Origin: SHYQ01 sp041674525
GTDB lineage: Bacteria; Chloroflexota; Dehalococcoidia; UBA2979
Length of the DNA stretch: 64,000 bases
Reading direction: 5' to 3'
Assembly (NCBI GenBank): GCA_041674525.1
Contig: JBAYVN010000001.1
Location: 49,193-113,192 of the forward strand
The position numbers and the translations under genes are program-made. The number at the start of each line of letters is the position of its first letter. Position 1 is the stretch's first letter. The notes beneath the pieces were generated by a model that saw nothing but the letters and a program-made list of their open reading frames with translations, was not told the origin of the DNA and searched no databases. Below, in pieces: positions 52,919 through 62,171 of the stretch.

Positions 52919-55900
52919 ATGCGCATTCAGCGCCGCTTCACCACCGCCTCGCATGGCACCGAGCAGGGCCCGTACGCGGGCATCCCGTTCGCGAAGCGCA
53001 CCTCCCGCATCGTCAACCCGGACGGCTCCGTGGTCTTCGAGGCGCGCGACATCGACATGCCCGCGCAGTTCTCGCAGGTCGCCACGGACATCATGGCGCA
53101 GAAGTACTTCCGCAAGGCGGGCGTGCCCGCGGAGACCGTCGCCGTGGCCGAGGACGGCGTCCCCGCGTGGCTGCAGCGCCGTGTGCCCGCCGCCGGCACC
53201 ACCATGGGCGGCGAGGCGGACGCCCGCCAGACCTTCCACCGCCTCGCCGGGACGTGGACGTACTGGGGGTGGAAGCACGGCTACTTCGACACCGAGGAGG
53301 ACGCCCGCGCCTTCTACGACGAGCTGTGCAGCATGATGGCCACGCAGAAGGCCGCGCCCAACTCGCCGCAGTGGTTCAACACCGGCCTGCACTGGGCGTA
53401 CGGGATCACCGGCCCGGCCCAGGGCCACCACTACATCGACCCGAAGAGCGGCGAGCTGATGCGCTCCACGAACGCCTACGAGCGCCCTCAGCCGCACGCC
53501 TGCTTCATCCAGTCCGTGGCGGACGACCTCGTCAACGAGGGCGGCATCATGGACCTGTGGACGCGCGAGGCGCGCATCTTCAAGTACGGATCCGGCACCG
53601 GCTCCAACTTCTCCAGCATCCGCGGGGAGGATGAGTCGCTCTCCGGCGGCGGGAAGTCGTCCGGGCTGATGTCGTTCCTCAAGATTGGCGACCGCGCCGC
53701 GGGGGCCATCAAGTCCGGCGGCACCACGCGCCGCGCGGCGAAGATGGTGATCGTGGACGCCGACCACCCGGACGTCGAGCAGTTCATCGAATGGAAGGCT
53801 AACGAGGAGCAGAAGGTCGCCGCGATGGTGACCGGCTCCCGCGTCACGCGCCGCCACCTCGGCCAGGTCTTCGCAGCGACCGGGGGCGGCCTCGACCCGA
53901 AGACCAACCGCGAACTCCGCCAGGCCGTGCGCGCTGCCCGCGCGGATGGCGTGTCCGAGGTCTACATCCAGCGCGTCATGCAGCTGGCCGCGCAGGGCGC
54001 AGACGACATCGACTTCCGCGAGTTCGACACGGACTGGCAAGGGGAGGCCTACAACACCGTCTCCGGCCAGAACTCCAACAACTCCGTGCGCGTCACCGCT
54101 GACTTCATGGACGCCGTCCGCCACGACCGCCCGTGGAACCTCACCCGCCGGACCGGCGACCGCGGCGTCCACAAGACCGTCCGTGCGCGCGCGCTGTGGG
54201 ACCGCATCGCGCTCGCCGCGTGGCAGAGCGCGGACCCCGGCCTGCAGTACGACACGACGATCAACGAGTGGCACACGAGCCCCGCAGGCGGCCGTATCAA
54301 CGGCTCGAACCCGTGCTCCGAGTACATGTTCCTGGACGACACCGCCTGCAACCTGGCGTCGCTGAACCTGCTCGCCTTCACCAACGTAGAGACGGGCGAG
54401 TTCGACCTAGAGGGGTACGAGCACGCGACGCGGCTGTGGACAATCGTGCTGGAGATCTCCGTGCTCATGGCGCAGTTCCCCAGCCCGGCGATCGCGCAGC
54501 TCTCGTTCGACTACCGCACGCTGGGCCTCGGATACGCCAACCTCGGCGCGCTGCTGATGCTCGAGGGCATCCCGTACGACTCCGAGGCCGCGCTGGCGTG
54601 GACCGGCGCGCTCACCGCGATCCTCACCGGGGTGTCGTACGCGACCTCCGCCGAGATGGCGCGCGAGCTCGGCGCGTTCCCGAGGTTCGCCGAGAACCGC
54701 GAGGCGATGCTGCGGGTGATCCGCAACCACCGTCGCGCGGCATACAACGCGCCGGCCGATCGCTACGAGGGGCTCACCGTGCTGCCGCGCGGGATCGACC
54801 AGGAGATCTGCCCGCCCGCCTTCCTGGAGGCGGCGCAGGATGCATGGACGCTCGCCCTGCGCCTGGGCGAGGAGTACGGCTACCGCAACGCGCAGGCCTC
54901 GCTGATCGCGCCGACCGGCACCATCGGCCTGCTGATGGACTGCGACACCACGGGCGTGGAGCCGGACTTCGCGCTGGTGAAGTTCAAGAAGCTCGCCGGC
55001 GGCGGCTACTTCCGGATCATCAACGAGTCCGTCCCCACTGCCCTGAAGCGCCTGGAGTACACGAAGGACCAGATCCGCGCGATCGTCGAGTACTGCGTGG
55101 GCACGCAGATGCTGGAGGGCGCGCCGTACATCAACCGCAACACGCTGGCGGCGAAGGGCTTCACCCAGCCCGCACTGGACCTGCTGGAGCAGGGCCTGCG
55201 CACGGCGTTCCACATCTCCTTCATCTTCAATCGCTTCCAGCTGGGCGACGACTTCTGCCGCGACGGGCTGGGCTTCACCGACGAGCAGCTGCGCACGCCG
55301 GGCTTCAGCATGCTGGAGGCGCTCGGCTTCTCGAAGGAGCAGGTGGAGGCGGCGAACGACCACATCCTCGGCCGCATGACGATCGAGGGCGCCCCGTACC
55401 TGCAGGAGCAGGACTACGCGGTGTTCGACTGCGCCAACAAGTGCGGCAAGTACGGGACGCGCTACATCGCGCCGATGGCGCACGTGCGCATCCTCGCCGC
55501 GGCGCAGCCGTTCATCAGCGGCGCGATCTCCAAGACGATCAACATGCCGAACGAGGCAACCGTCCAGGAGGTCAAGGACGTCTACCTGGCGGCCGCCGAC
55601 ACCATGGTGAAGGCCCTCGCCCTGTACCGCGACGGCTCGAAGCTCTCGCAGCCGCTCGCGGGCATGGCCTTCGAGGAGTTCGACCAGTACGAGGATGACG
55701 AGCCCGCGGACGCGATGCCGGTGGACCAGGTGATCGCCGCGGCCGAGCGCATGGTGGGCCACGCGCGCGGCGAGCGCGAGGCGCTGCCCTCGCGCCGCGC
55801 CGGGTACACGCAGAAGGCGAAGGTGGGCGGGCACACGATCTACATCCACACCGGCGAGTTCGACCGCCGTCCCGGCGAGCCGCCTCGCCTCGGCGAGCTC

Positions 55901-56503
55901 TTCGTCGATACGGCGAAGAACGGCGCGGCCTTCAACGCGCTGATGAACTGCTTCGCGATCTCGGTGTCCATGGGCCTGCAGTACGGCGTGCCGCTGGAGA
56001 AGTTCGTGGACACCTTCGTGTTCACGAAGTTCGAGCCGTCCGGCCCCGTGATGGGCCACGACCGCATCAAGTTCTCGTCATCGATCATCGACTACATCTT
56101 CCGCGAGCTGGCGGTGACCTACCTCGACCGCGACGAGCTGGCCCACGTCGGCCCCACGGAGTCCGTGACCGACTACCAGGCCGACGACATGCAGCAGGCC
56201 GTCGCCGAGGCCCCCGCCGCCATCGCCGCCGCGCCAGCGCCCGTGGCGCCTCGACTCGCCCCGGTCGCCTCGACGCCCATCGCGGCCACTCGGGTTGCCC
56301 CGGCGCGCCCGGCGCCCGCCGCCGCGACGGCGGCCAGGCTCACCGTCACGACCACGCTCATCCAGGAGCGCGAGCTCATCCTCGAGGCGCGCCAGAAGGG
56401 CTTCGAGGGCGATCCGTGCGGTGAGTGCGGCCAGTTGATGATGGTGCGCAACGGCACCTGCCTGAAGTGCATGAACTGCGGTGCGACGAGCGGTTGTAGC
56501 TAG
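52919..56503 (+). CDS. nrdJ: Adenosylcobalamin-dependent ribonucleotide reductase (class II)
   Basis: This 1194-residue enzyme makes deoxynucleotides using a B12-derived thiyl radical. Landmarks are PHACFIQSVADDLVNEGGIM (active-site Cys), GSGTGSNFSSIRGEDESLSG, SGQNSNNSVRVT, and NPCSEYMFLDDTACNLASLN with the N-x-C-x-E triad. IAPTGTIGLLMDCDTTGVEP, a TSCPD-like domain and a C-terminal Cys cluster (CGECGQLMMVRNGTCLKCMN then CGATSGCS) follow. ATG 52919, with AGGAAGG upstream, is preferred over 52808. The last codons lie in attL of the second island; the GGT-TGT-AGC end is element-derived. Confidence 0.96.
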   Translation: MRIQRRFTTASHGTEQGPYAGIPFAKRTSRIVNPDGSVVFEARDIDMPAQFSQVATDIMAQKYFRKAGVPAETVAVAEDGVPAWLQRRVPAAGTTMGGEADARQTFHRLAGTWTYWGWKHGYFDTEEDARAFYDELCSMMATQKAAPNSPQWFNTGLHWAYGITGPAQGHHYIDPKSGELMRSTNAYERPQPHACFIQSVADDLVNEGGIMDLWTREARIFKYGSGTGSNFSSIRGEDESLSGGGKSSGLMSFLKIGDRAAGAIKSGGTTRRAAKMVIVDADHPDVEQFIEWKANEEQKVAAMVTGSRVTRRHLGQVFAATGGGLDPKTNRELRQAVRAARADGVSEVYIQRVMQLAAQGADDIDFREFDTDWQGEAYNTVSGQNSNNSVRVTADFMDAVRHDRPWNLTRRTGDRGVHKTVRARALWDRIALAAWQSADPGLQYDTTINEWHTSPAGGRINGSNPCSEYMFLDDTACNLASLNLLAFTNVETGEFDLEGYEHATRLWTIVLEISVLMAQFPSPAIAQLSFDYRTLGLGYANLGALLMLEGIPYDSEAALAWTGALTAILTGVSYATSAEMARELGAFPRFAENREAMLRVIRNHRRAAYNAPADRYEGLTVLPRGIDQEICPPAFLEAAQDAWTLALRLGEEYGYRNAQASLIAPTGTIGLLMDCDTTGVEPDFALVKFKKLAGGGYFRIINESVPTALKRLEYTKDQIRAIVEYCVGTQMLEGAPYINRNTLAAKGFTQPALDLLEQGLRTAFHISFIFNRFQLGDDFCRDGLGFTDEQLRTPGFSMLEALGFSKEQVEAANDHILGRMTIEGAPYLQEQDYAVFDCANKCGKYGTRYIAPMAHVRILAAAQPFISGAISKTINMPNEATVQEVKDVYLAAADTMVKALALYRDGSKLSQPLAGMAFEEFDQYEDDEPADAMPVDQVIAAAERMVGHARGEREALPSRRAGYTQKAKVGGHTIYIHTGEFDRRPGEPPRLGELFVDTAKNGAAFNALMNCFAISVSMGLQYGVPLEKFVDTFVFTKFEPSGPVMGHDRIKFSSSIIDYIFRELAVTYLDRDELAHVGPTESVTDYQADDMQQAVAEAPAAIAAAPAPVAPRLAPVASTPIAATRVAPARPAPAAATAARLTVTTTLIQERELILEARQKGFEGDPCGECGQLMMVRNGTCLKCMNCGATSGCS
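56468..56492 (+). repeat. attL of the nrdJ island, 25 bp
   Basis: This segment encodes CMNCGATS of NrdJ (core ATGAACTGCGGTGCGACGAG). It matches 62622-62646 exactly. Confidence 0.88.
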
Positions 56504-56528
56504 GAACCCTTGAAATTGCTGGGGTTCC
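56503..56528 (+). terminator. Hairpin supplied by the island after nrdJ
   Basis: GGAACCC pairs with GGGTTCC across a 12-nt loop, starting at the last base of the nrdJ stop codon. It may replace the native terminator now at 62752. There is no T tract. Confidence 0.4.
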
Positions 56529-56544
56529 GGGTCGCGCTGCAAGC

Positions 56545-56579
56545 CCGAGTGGGGCGTCAGGAGTACTACAGGAGTACAC
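56545..56579. repeat. Left arm repeats of the nrdJ island
   Basis: CCGAGTGGGGCGTCA (56545-56559) recurs inverted at 62605-62619. It adjoins 56558-56579, which contains AGGAGTAC twice and recurs in direct orientation at 62506-62527 with one mismatch. These are likely integrase arm-binding or excisionase sites. Confidence 0.6.
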
Positions 56580-56585
56580 GCGGGG

Positions 56586-57762
56586 TCAGCTGCCGAAGAG
56601 CACCTCTCCGGGGCGGTCGGCAGCTTCCCGCTGGAGCTCCGGGAGGACGTGGGAGTAGGTGTCCGAGGTGATGCTCATCTGGGCGTGCCCCAGGACTTCC
56701 TGCACCACCTTCATCGGCACTCCCTGGGCCAGCATGTAGGTGGCGGCCCCATGGCGGAGGTCGTGGAGCCGGATCCGGCGTCCCACGATCTCCGCCTGCT
56801 TCAACAGATCCGTGAACGCGTAGCGCACCACGCGGTCGCTGACCGGCTCCCCGTGTTCACCCGTGAACACGAGATCCCAATCGTCTAACCACACGTCCGC
56901 ACCGAGCCGACGTTCCACGGCCGCGGCGCGATGCCGCCGCAGTACGGCCACCGCCCGGCGGGCAGCACCAGCGTGCGGCGGCTCTTCTCCGTCTTCGGCT
57001 CACCGAGCGCGTAGACCTCGCCATCGATCCGCGAGGCCAGCGGCGTCCGGTAGAGCACCTGCTCGACGCGCAGCGTGCCGGCCTCGAGGTCGACGCGCTT
57101 CCACGAGACGCCGAGCGCCTCGCCAATGCGCATGCCCGTGGCGCTCAGCGTCACGAACAACGGCTCGAACTCATGCCCGCAGCACTGCGCCAGGAACCGC
57201 TGCATCTCGTCCCGCGTGAGCGGCTCGGATCGGTACCCCGCGAAGCGCGGGGCGCCCACCAGCCGGGCCACATTCTCTTCGATGTAGCCGTAGCGAAACG
57301 CAATCTCCAGCGCACGACGCAGGACGATGTGGTGGTTGCCACCGTCCGCGTGCTGAGCTTGGCCTCCAGCTTTGTCTGCATGTAGGTCCGGACGTCGGTC
57401 GGTGTCAGCGCGCGCAGTTTCAGATGCCCCAGGCTAGGGATCAGGTGCTTCCTACACACCTGCGCGTACTGCTCGTGCGTCCGTGGCCGCAACGTCGGCT
57501 TGACCTCGGTGTCGAGCCACCGTTGCAGCCAGTCCGCGATGGTCCACCGCTCCGACGCGGCATCGAGACCAAGCCCCGCGTCCGCCTTGAGCGCCCCGAG
57601 TCGAGTCACCGCCGCCGACCTCGTCTTCGCGATCGCCCGGCGTTTCTTGCGCTTTCCGCCCTCGCCAAAGCCGAGATGGAGGGTCGCCACCCATCTCCCG
57701 TCGGCTCGCTGATAGACGCTTCCTTCCCCGCTCGATCTCCGGGGTTGTCTTCCTACCGTCAT
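56586..57762 (-). pseudogene. int: Tyrosine recombinase (phage integrase), two frameshifts
   Basis: The three frames together give a full integrase. The first is an AP2-like arm-binding N-terminus (GEGSVYQRADGRWVATLHLG) and SAM-like core domain (WLDTEVKPTLRPRTHEQYAQ). The second is the catalytic part with TGMRIGEALGVSW (Arg). The third has RLHDLRHGAATYMLAQG, LGHAQMS and the nucleophile in TSDTYSHVLPEL. The frame changes near 57340 (within ACGGTGGCAACC) and near 56955 (within GCCGGGCGGTGG). All catalytic residues are still encoded, so the decay is recent or the shifts are sequence errors. It lies immediately inside attL, the normal place. Confidence 0.85.
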
Positions 57763-58010
57763 CGTGTCTCCCGTCTGCCGCGCGTTCCCACCGCGGCAAT
57801 CACTGTTGGCTACTCGCTGCTCCTCCACCGCACCTCGCTCGACGGCCATCCGCTTCGACGTGCGAGAAGGCCCCTCCATGTACCGGCCGGTTACCGCATG
57901 CACCCCCCTTCCCGCCGGCGATGCGCCGACCGCGCCGTCTCACGATACGTCGGCTGCGGAACGCCGAGCTGCGACGCGGCGCGGCAGGCTGCCACACCAT
58001 GATCGATCGC

Positions 58011-58215
58011 CTACGGCCGCCGGTCTGCAGCGGCTGTGCGGGTCGCCGCCCACGCGTGCAGCCGCTCGACCGGGATGAGCCGGCGACGGCCGATCTTGAA
58101 CGACGGCACCTCACCGACCATGACGAGCGGACAGCGCACCGCGGGAGATGCCCAGCATCCCGGCGGCCGTCTCGACATCGACGGCGATGCGATCGTGCTG
58201 CGGCGTCACGGTCAC
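58011..58215 (-). pseudogene. Excisionase-type HTH protein, frameshifted
   Basis: GTG 58215 overlaps the stop of the next upstream gene. The frame encodes QHDRIAVDVETAAGMLGISR, the start of a MerR/excisionase HTH. Near 58135 the coding signal moves to another frame, VMVGEVPSFKIGRRRLIPVE then RLHAWAA, which is the canonical second half (G-x-x-P-x-x-x-I-G-R-R-x-L-I-P). The 205-nt length is not a multiple of three. It lies beside the integrase as expected. Confidence 0.75.
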
Positions 58216-58934
58216 GGGACGGTCCCGATCGGCCGAGCCGGCATCTTGATCTCGCCGAGCCAGGTTCGACGTCGCTGCTGACCGAGCTCCCACCAGATCG
58301 GCCCGAGCAGGCCGAGGCCGTTCGAGCGGATGAGCTCAGTCGTCGTGAGCAGCGCATGGAGATCGATCCCCTCGCGGTACTCGGATGCGGAGATAGCGCT
58401 CGCGAAGCGCCGCTCCCCGTCGTGGGACTCGGAGACCACGAGCAGGTTGAGGTGCCTGCCGTAGATGTCCTCGGCGGTCTCGCTCGCGAAGAACGCGACG
58501 AGCCCGGCGAGCTTCCGCATGTAGTCGCGGTGCCGCATCGTGCCGCGGTCGTACTCGAACAGGAACGGATGCCGTTGTTTCCCGAGGTAGTAGATGCCCG
58601 CGGCATCGGGGCGGATCCAGAACGTGCTGCCCTCGTAGCGGAAACGGCGTGTGGCCTCGGCCTCGCTCCACCAGTACGGGCGTGGATGCCCGACGCGGGC
58701 GGCATCGCGAGCGAGGCGTGCCATGCAGGCATTGATGCCGAGCGTGTGCTCGAAGTTGCGACGCAAGTTCCGCAACCGGTTCCCGCCACGCCCGCGCTCA
58801 CTCGTCTCGACCGCCAGCCCGCCGTGCTCGGCGTGGCGCAAGGGTGGGACGCCCTCGACCGCCGCGAGCGGGCCGAGGCCGCGATATGTGACGAAGTAGC
58901 ACGGGCGGCTGCCAGGCCGCCGGCGGCGCGGCAT
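58212..58934 (-). pseudogene. Replication-relaxation family protein, 5' truncated
   Basis: The 240-residue frame matches the C-terminal two-thirds of replication-relaxation proteins: NRLRNLRRNFEHTLGINACM, then FWIRPDAAGIYYLGKQRHPF and LFEYDRGTMRHRDYM (the E-x-D-R-G-T core). The last 60 residues are WWELGQQRRRTWLG and so on. The N-terminal HTH of about 80 residues that should precede CYFVTYRGLGPLA is missing, and the frame upstream is Arg-rich noise. Such proteins occur in integrative plasmid-like elements of Actinobacteria and Chloroflexota. Remaining activity is doubtful. Confidence 0.7.
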
Positions 58935-58980
58935 CAGGCGCCGGCTCCGGGCGTCCCGAACGAGGAGACCAACCCGTGGC

Positions 58981-59383
58981 CCTCAAGGTCGAGGCCTCTT
59001 TGTCCATCCCAAGCGGAGCCGGTTTGGAGCAGTCCCGCCTACGGACGAGGAGGTCATGCGGGCCTTCCTCGAAGAGGCACCGTTTATCCTGACCGGACCT
59101 GAGCGCTGGAATGCACTGGGATTGGGCACGTCCGCGATGTTCGCGTCGCAACTTGTCTACAACACCAAGCGTTCCGGCGAGTTCCGGCTAGGAGGACGTC
59201 GCTTCCTGTTGCGGCGAGTGGTATTCCCTAGAAACCCGCGCGCTCGAGTGGTTCGTCGTCGACCTGTTCCAGCACGCCGAGCAAGCGGCCGCCGACCGGG
59301 ACGATCTCACCCAGGCACTTGGACGGGCGCTCCGCCAGGGGCGATTCGATGCCGATAGGTTGCGAACGATAGCCTGGGAATAG
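58981..59383 (+). pseudogene. AbiEi-like / DUF6088-like antitoxin remnant
   Basis: The frame PQGRGLFVHPKRSRFGAVPP continues TDEEVMRAFLEEAPFILTGP, then RWNALGLGTSAMFASQLVYN and TKRSGEFRLGGRRFLLRRV. This resembles the second half of AbiEi-like or DUF6088 antitoxin-domain proteins. No start codon or N-terminal HTH is found. At about 59230 the frame shifts, and the other frame gives LEWFVVDLFQHAEQAAADRD ending IAWE. It overlaps the 3' end of the AbiEii gene convergently. The family call is from pattern memory only. Confidence 0.55.
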
Positions 59384-60167
59384 CGAGGAAGCCAAACCGC
59401 GTACGAACACGCCTCTCCCATTCGACGAGGTCGACTGGCTGTGTGAGCTTGCCGATGGACTCCGGCGCGAAGTCGCCGGCACGACGCTGTGTCAGAACGT
59501 CTTCCGGGGCCAGCGGTCCTTCACCTCGCCCGTCGTCAACGACATCGCCCCATACCTTCAGCGCCCAGAGCCGGCGTACAAGTGGTTCGTTCATCGGGCG
59601 TCTGGCGAACTGGGCGAGATCATAAACATCGCGGCCGAGTGAAGTTCGTCTGTAACGCGCCAGCTTCTCCGCGCACGCCTCCGCTTTGGCGATCACCGGA
59701 AGGATCGGCAATGTCACGTCATACGCGCGATGCACAGGGACTGGTACAAACGGCAACCGTTCCGGTGGCAGGATGAGCGGTCGACGGGCGAACTCGACCG
59801 AAGCGGCGAGATCCGGGCTACCGAGATCGTCCTGGCGCACGGTCAAGGTCCAGTGTCGACCGTCTCCGCGTGTCGCGGTCAATCCGAAGTTGAAGCCGGA
59901 TACGGCCGCGCCGTTGATGGCCGCACACACGTCGAGCACGACGCCGTCGTCCGGCGCAACGAAATCAAGATCGGTCGAGAAGCGTCCGGCGCTGCCGATG
60001 CGGCATTTTCGTAGGCTGGTGCCCCCCTTGAGCACGAGCGCGCCGTCACACCTGCCGAGTTGGTCGAGAAGCCACAGCAGATGATCCTGAGCGACGTCGA
60101 GTAAGGCCGAGCCGTAGGTGTCGGCACGACCAGCACCGTGAAGACCAACAAGCGCTCGGGTTAGCAT
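59307..60167 (-). CDS. AbiEii-type nucleotidyltransferase toxin
   Basis: This 286-residue protein carries LVLKGGTSLRKCRIGSAGRF then STDLDFVAPD. These are the GTS motif and D-x-D metal motif of AbiEii/AbiGii nucleotidyltransferases, the toxin of type IV TA modules. In studied members the enzyme transfers nucleotides to tRNA or other targets and halts growth. A Lys/Glu motif EACAEKLARYRR follows. ATG 60167 lies 10 nt after the antitoxin stop; 60212 is an alternative overlapping start. The reading frame is intact. Confidence 0.87.
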   Translation of the reverse strand: MLTRALVGLHGAGRADTYGSALLDVAQDHLLWLLDQLGRCDGALVLKGGTSLRKCRIGSAGRFSTDLDFVAPDDGVVLDVCAAINGAAVSGFNFGLTATRGDGRHWTLTVRQDDLGSPDLAASVEFARRPLILPPERLPFVPVPVHRAYDVTLPILPVIAKAEACAEKLARYRRTSLGRDVYDLAQFARRPMNEPLVRRLWALKVWGDVVDDGRGEGPLAPEDVLTQRRAGDFAPESIGKLTQPVDLVEWERRVRTRFGFLAIPRLSFATYRHRIAPGGAPVQVPG

Positions 60168-60177
60168 CGCCGCCGCA

Positions 60178-61065
60178 TCAGGCTTTTCCAAGAACGCGCT
60201 GCAGCGGCGCAACGAGCCGGTCGGAGACCCCGAACTCTCGAGACCAATCCGCGTTGTCGCCGGCGCCCATCGCTACGTGCTGCAGCTTTCCGGGCGGCCG
60301 CCCGGCAAGCAACACGGCGGCGAGATCATCACCACCGCCACGATGCACAAAATACGCCGCTCGTTGCCACGTAGCCGCTGAATGTCCTGCCAGCAGCTCC
60401 TGTAGTCGTACGGGATCACAGTCCTCGACGAGTTGGCTGAGGTTCGGTACGAGGTCAGCCCATGCGCGGAATGACGCGGGGCGACCGGCGAGCTGAACAA
60501 CCAGCGCGTCCGGCCCGAATGCCGGGAGCCCACTCGCCCAAGCAGTGAGGTCGAGGTGGCGGCGGTGTAGCAAGGCGGGAGGTGGCCCGAGACGCCGCGC
60601 CAGGTCAGCCCCCCAGCCGAGCGTCACCACGGACACGTGAGTCCGTAACCCATGAGGTATTCGTGTTCCGATCGGCACCCAGACGGAGACCGATCCGTCG
60701 AAGGCGCGGGCGAGGTAACCGAGGTGCCACGCCGCGGCTTCCCCTGCCAATGCAAACGTCGCGGTGTGATTCCGTGCGCGCCAAGCCCGGAGGTCGATAT
60801 AGGGATCGATCACTTCGGCCTCACCCGGCGGGAGGAACGCCCAAACGCCTTTCAGGCGGAGAGGGGCGATCCATCCCAACCGCTGAAGCTCGTGGATCGT
60901 GCGCTCTATGTCGCGGTCTGATGCCACGTCCGCGAGGTATTTCCCAATGTCAGCGCGCGTAAGCACCGTGGGCCGGTCCTGGGCAAGGCGCGCCAATACC
61001 CCGGCGGCCCAGGTCGGGATCCGGCGGTCGATTCCCACGCTGCTGCGGGCAGAAATTGAATCCAC
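60178..61065 (-). CDS. AbiEi-type antitoxin / repressor
   Basis: This 295-residue protein has an N-terminal winged-helix domain (WAAGVLARLAQDRPTVLTRA, DIERTIHELQRLGWI, GVWAFLPPGEAEV) followed by the COG5340-type AbiEi C-terminal domain (TFALAGEAAAWHLGYLARAF, WVPIGTRIPHGLRTHVSVV). AbiEi neutralises the toxin and represses its own promoter. It lies directly upstream of the AbiEii gene. Inverted and direct repeats at 61059-61149 cover its start and are probably its operator. Confidence 0.85.
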   Translation of the reverse strand: MDSISARSSVGIDRRIPTWAAGVLARLAQDRPTVLTRADIGKYLADVASDRDIERTIHELQRLGWIAPLRLKGVWAFLPPGEAEVIDPYIDLRAWRARNHTATFALAGEAAAWHLGYLARAFDGSVSVWVPIGTRIPHGLRTHVSVVTLGWGADLARRLGPPPALLHRRHLDLTAWASGLPAFGPDALVVQLAGRPASFRAWADLVPNLSQLVEDCDPVRLQELLAGHSAATWQRAAYFVHRGGGDDLAAVLLAGRPPGKLQHVAMGAGDNADWSREFGVSDRLVAPLQRVLGKA

Positions 61066-61149
61066 GTTATTTCAATCCCGGATATCTGCTCTGCCAGCTT
61101 ACTTCCGGGTTTGAAGTTACACAATCCACGTGACTATGAACCCGGATAT
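61059..61149. promoter_or_regulatory. Probable AbiEi operator
   Basis: An imperfect inverted repeat pairs TTTCAATCCCGG (61070-61081) with CCGGGTTTGAAG (61105-61116). AATCCACGT is repeated at 61059-61067 and 61123-61131. CCCGGATAT is repeated at 61077-61085 and 61141-61149. Known AbiEi proteins bind inverted repeats in their own promoters. Confidence 0.5.
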
Positions 61150-61282
61150 GTACTGCATCAGCAGGGATCCGGGTGTTATTCGCGACTTTCCAACCATTCG
61201 CCGCATCCGGTGCGGTGAATACGCCCACAATCTCCGCATCGGAGCCCGATCGTCGCGGACCAGGGACGAGAAGCTGGGGCGA

Positions 61283-61311
61283 TTGACCCGCTGTCTCGTT
61301 GGCCGTACATT
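61283..61311 (+). promoter_or_regulatory. Promoter of tacAT
   Basis: TTGACC (61283-61288) is separated by 17 nt from TACATT (61306-61311). GTACA is repeated around the -10 and start region, a possible binding site for the antitoxin. Confidence 0.45.
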
Positions 61312-61335
61312 GGACGTACACTACAGGAGAAATCT

Positions 61336-61626
61336 ATGGCCAGCGAAACAAAGCGGAATCGCAGCGAGCGGCTCGAGGTGCGGACGACGCCAGAGGATCG
61401 CGCGCTGATCGACCGCGCCGTCGCCATCTCGGGAACCGACCTCACGAATTTCGTCGTGACGAACCTGACGGTCGCGTCCCGACGTGTCCTCGCCGACCGG
61501 ACCACATTCATGCTCGGATCAGAGAGCCTCGAGGCATGGGAGCGCGTCAACCAGCGCCCCGCTCGTGACCTCGGCGGGCTCCGTGAGCTCATGAAGCGTC
61601 CGTCACCGTTCAAACGCGCGGAATGA
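61336..61626 (+). CDS. tacA: TacA-type (DUF1778) antitoxin
   Basis: This 96-residue protein has an N-terminal ribbon-helix-helix segment (RSERLEVRTTPEDRALIDRA, then VAISGTDLTNFVVTNLTVAS) and a C-terminal toxin-binding tail (LGSESLEAWERVNQRPARDL). This is the DUF1778 layout paired with GNAT toxins. A strong Shine-Dalgarno (AGGAGA) precedes the ATG. The stop overlaps the toxin start (ATGA). Confidence 0.92.
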   Translation: MASETKRNRSERLEVRTTPEDRALIDRAVAISGTDLTNFVVTNLTVASRRVLADRTTFMLGSESLEAWERVNQRPARDLGGLRELMKRPSPFKRAE

Positions 61627-62138
61627 GTCTGTACCACCCACCCCGACCACTCGATCCAGGCGACGAGGTCGATCGGTTCGAGTGCCGGTCAGCCGAACAG
61701 ACCGACTGGCTCCGCCACTACGCGCGACAGGCGCACGCGTCCGGGACAGCGAAGGTACTCGTCGTCACGGAAGCCGACAGCGCAGAGGTAGTCGCCTACT
61801 ACGCGTGGACGATGGCGAGCATCGCGATCGATGACGCTCCCGCGAGGATGCGCCAGGGGGCAGGACGGTACCCGCAGCCGGTCGCGCTGCTCGCTCGCCT
61901 CGGCGTCTCGACTGCCCACGAAGGTCGTGGACTCGGTGCTGCCCTCCTCGCCGATGTGATCAGTCGGACTGCCGAACTGGGTGCGGAAATCGGCTGCCGC
62001 GGTCTGCTCGTCCCCGCCGAAACGCCGGAGGCGCGAGCGTTCTATCTTCACCTCATTCCTGAGTTCGAGCGATCGCCGACCGACGAACTACACCTCATGG
62101 TCTTGATGAAGGACATCCTCAAGACGCTAGCGGAGTAG
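61623..62138 (+). CDS. tacT: TacT-type GNAT acetyltransferase toxin
   Basis: This 171-residue protein has GNAT motif A LLARLGVSTAHEGRGLGAAL, a front strand VVAYYAWTMASIAI and a C-terminal ETPEARAFYLHLIPEFERS with the catalytic Tyr. TacT toxins acetylate the amino group of aminoacyl-tRNA and block translation. Together with TacA it forms an intact type II module close to attR. Confidence 0.92.
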   Translation: MSLYHPPRPLDPGDEVDRFECRSAEQTDWLRHYARQAHASGTAKVLVVTEADSAEVVAYYAWTMASIAIDDAPARMRQGAGRYPQPVALLARLGVSTAHEGRGLGAALLADVISRTAELGAEIGCRGLLVPAETPEARAFYLHLIPEFERSPTDELHLMVLMKDILKTLAE

Positions 62139-62171
62139 GCACCGCAACATCGCTACCGTAGCGTCGACGTT

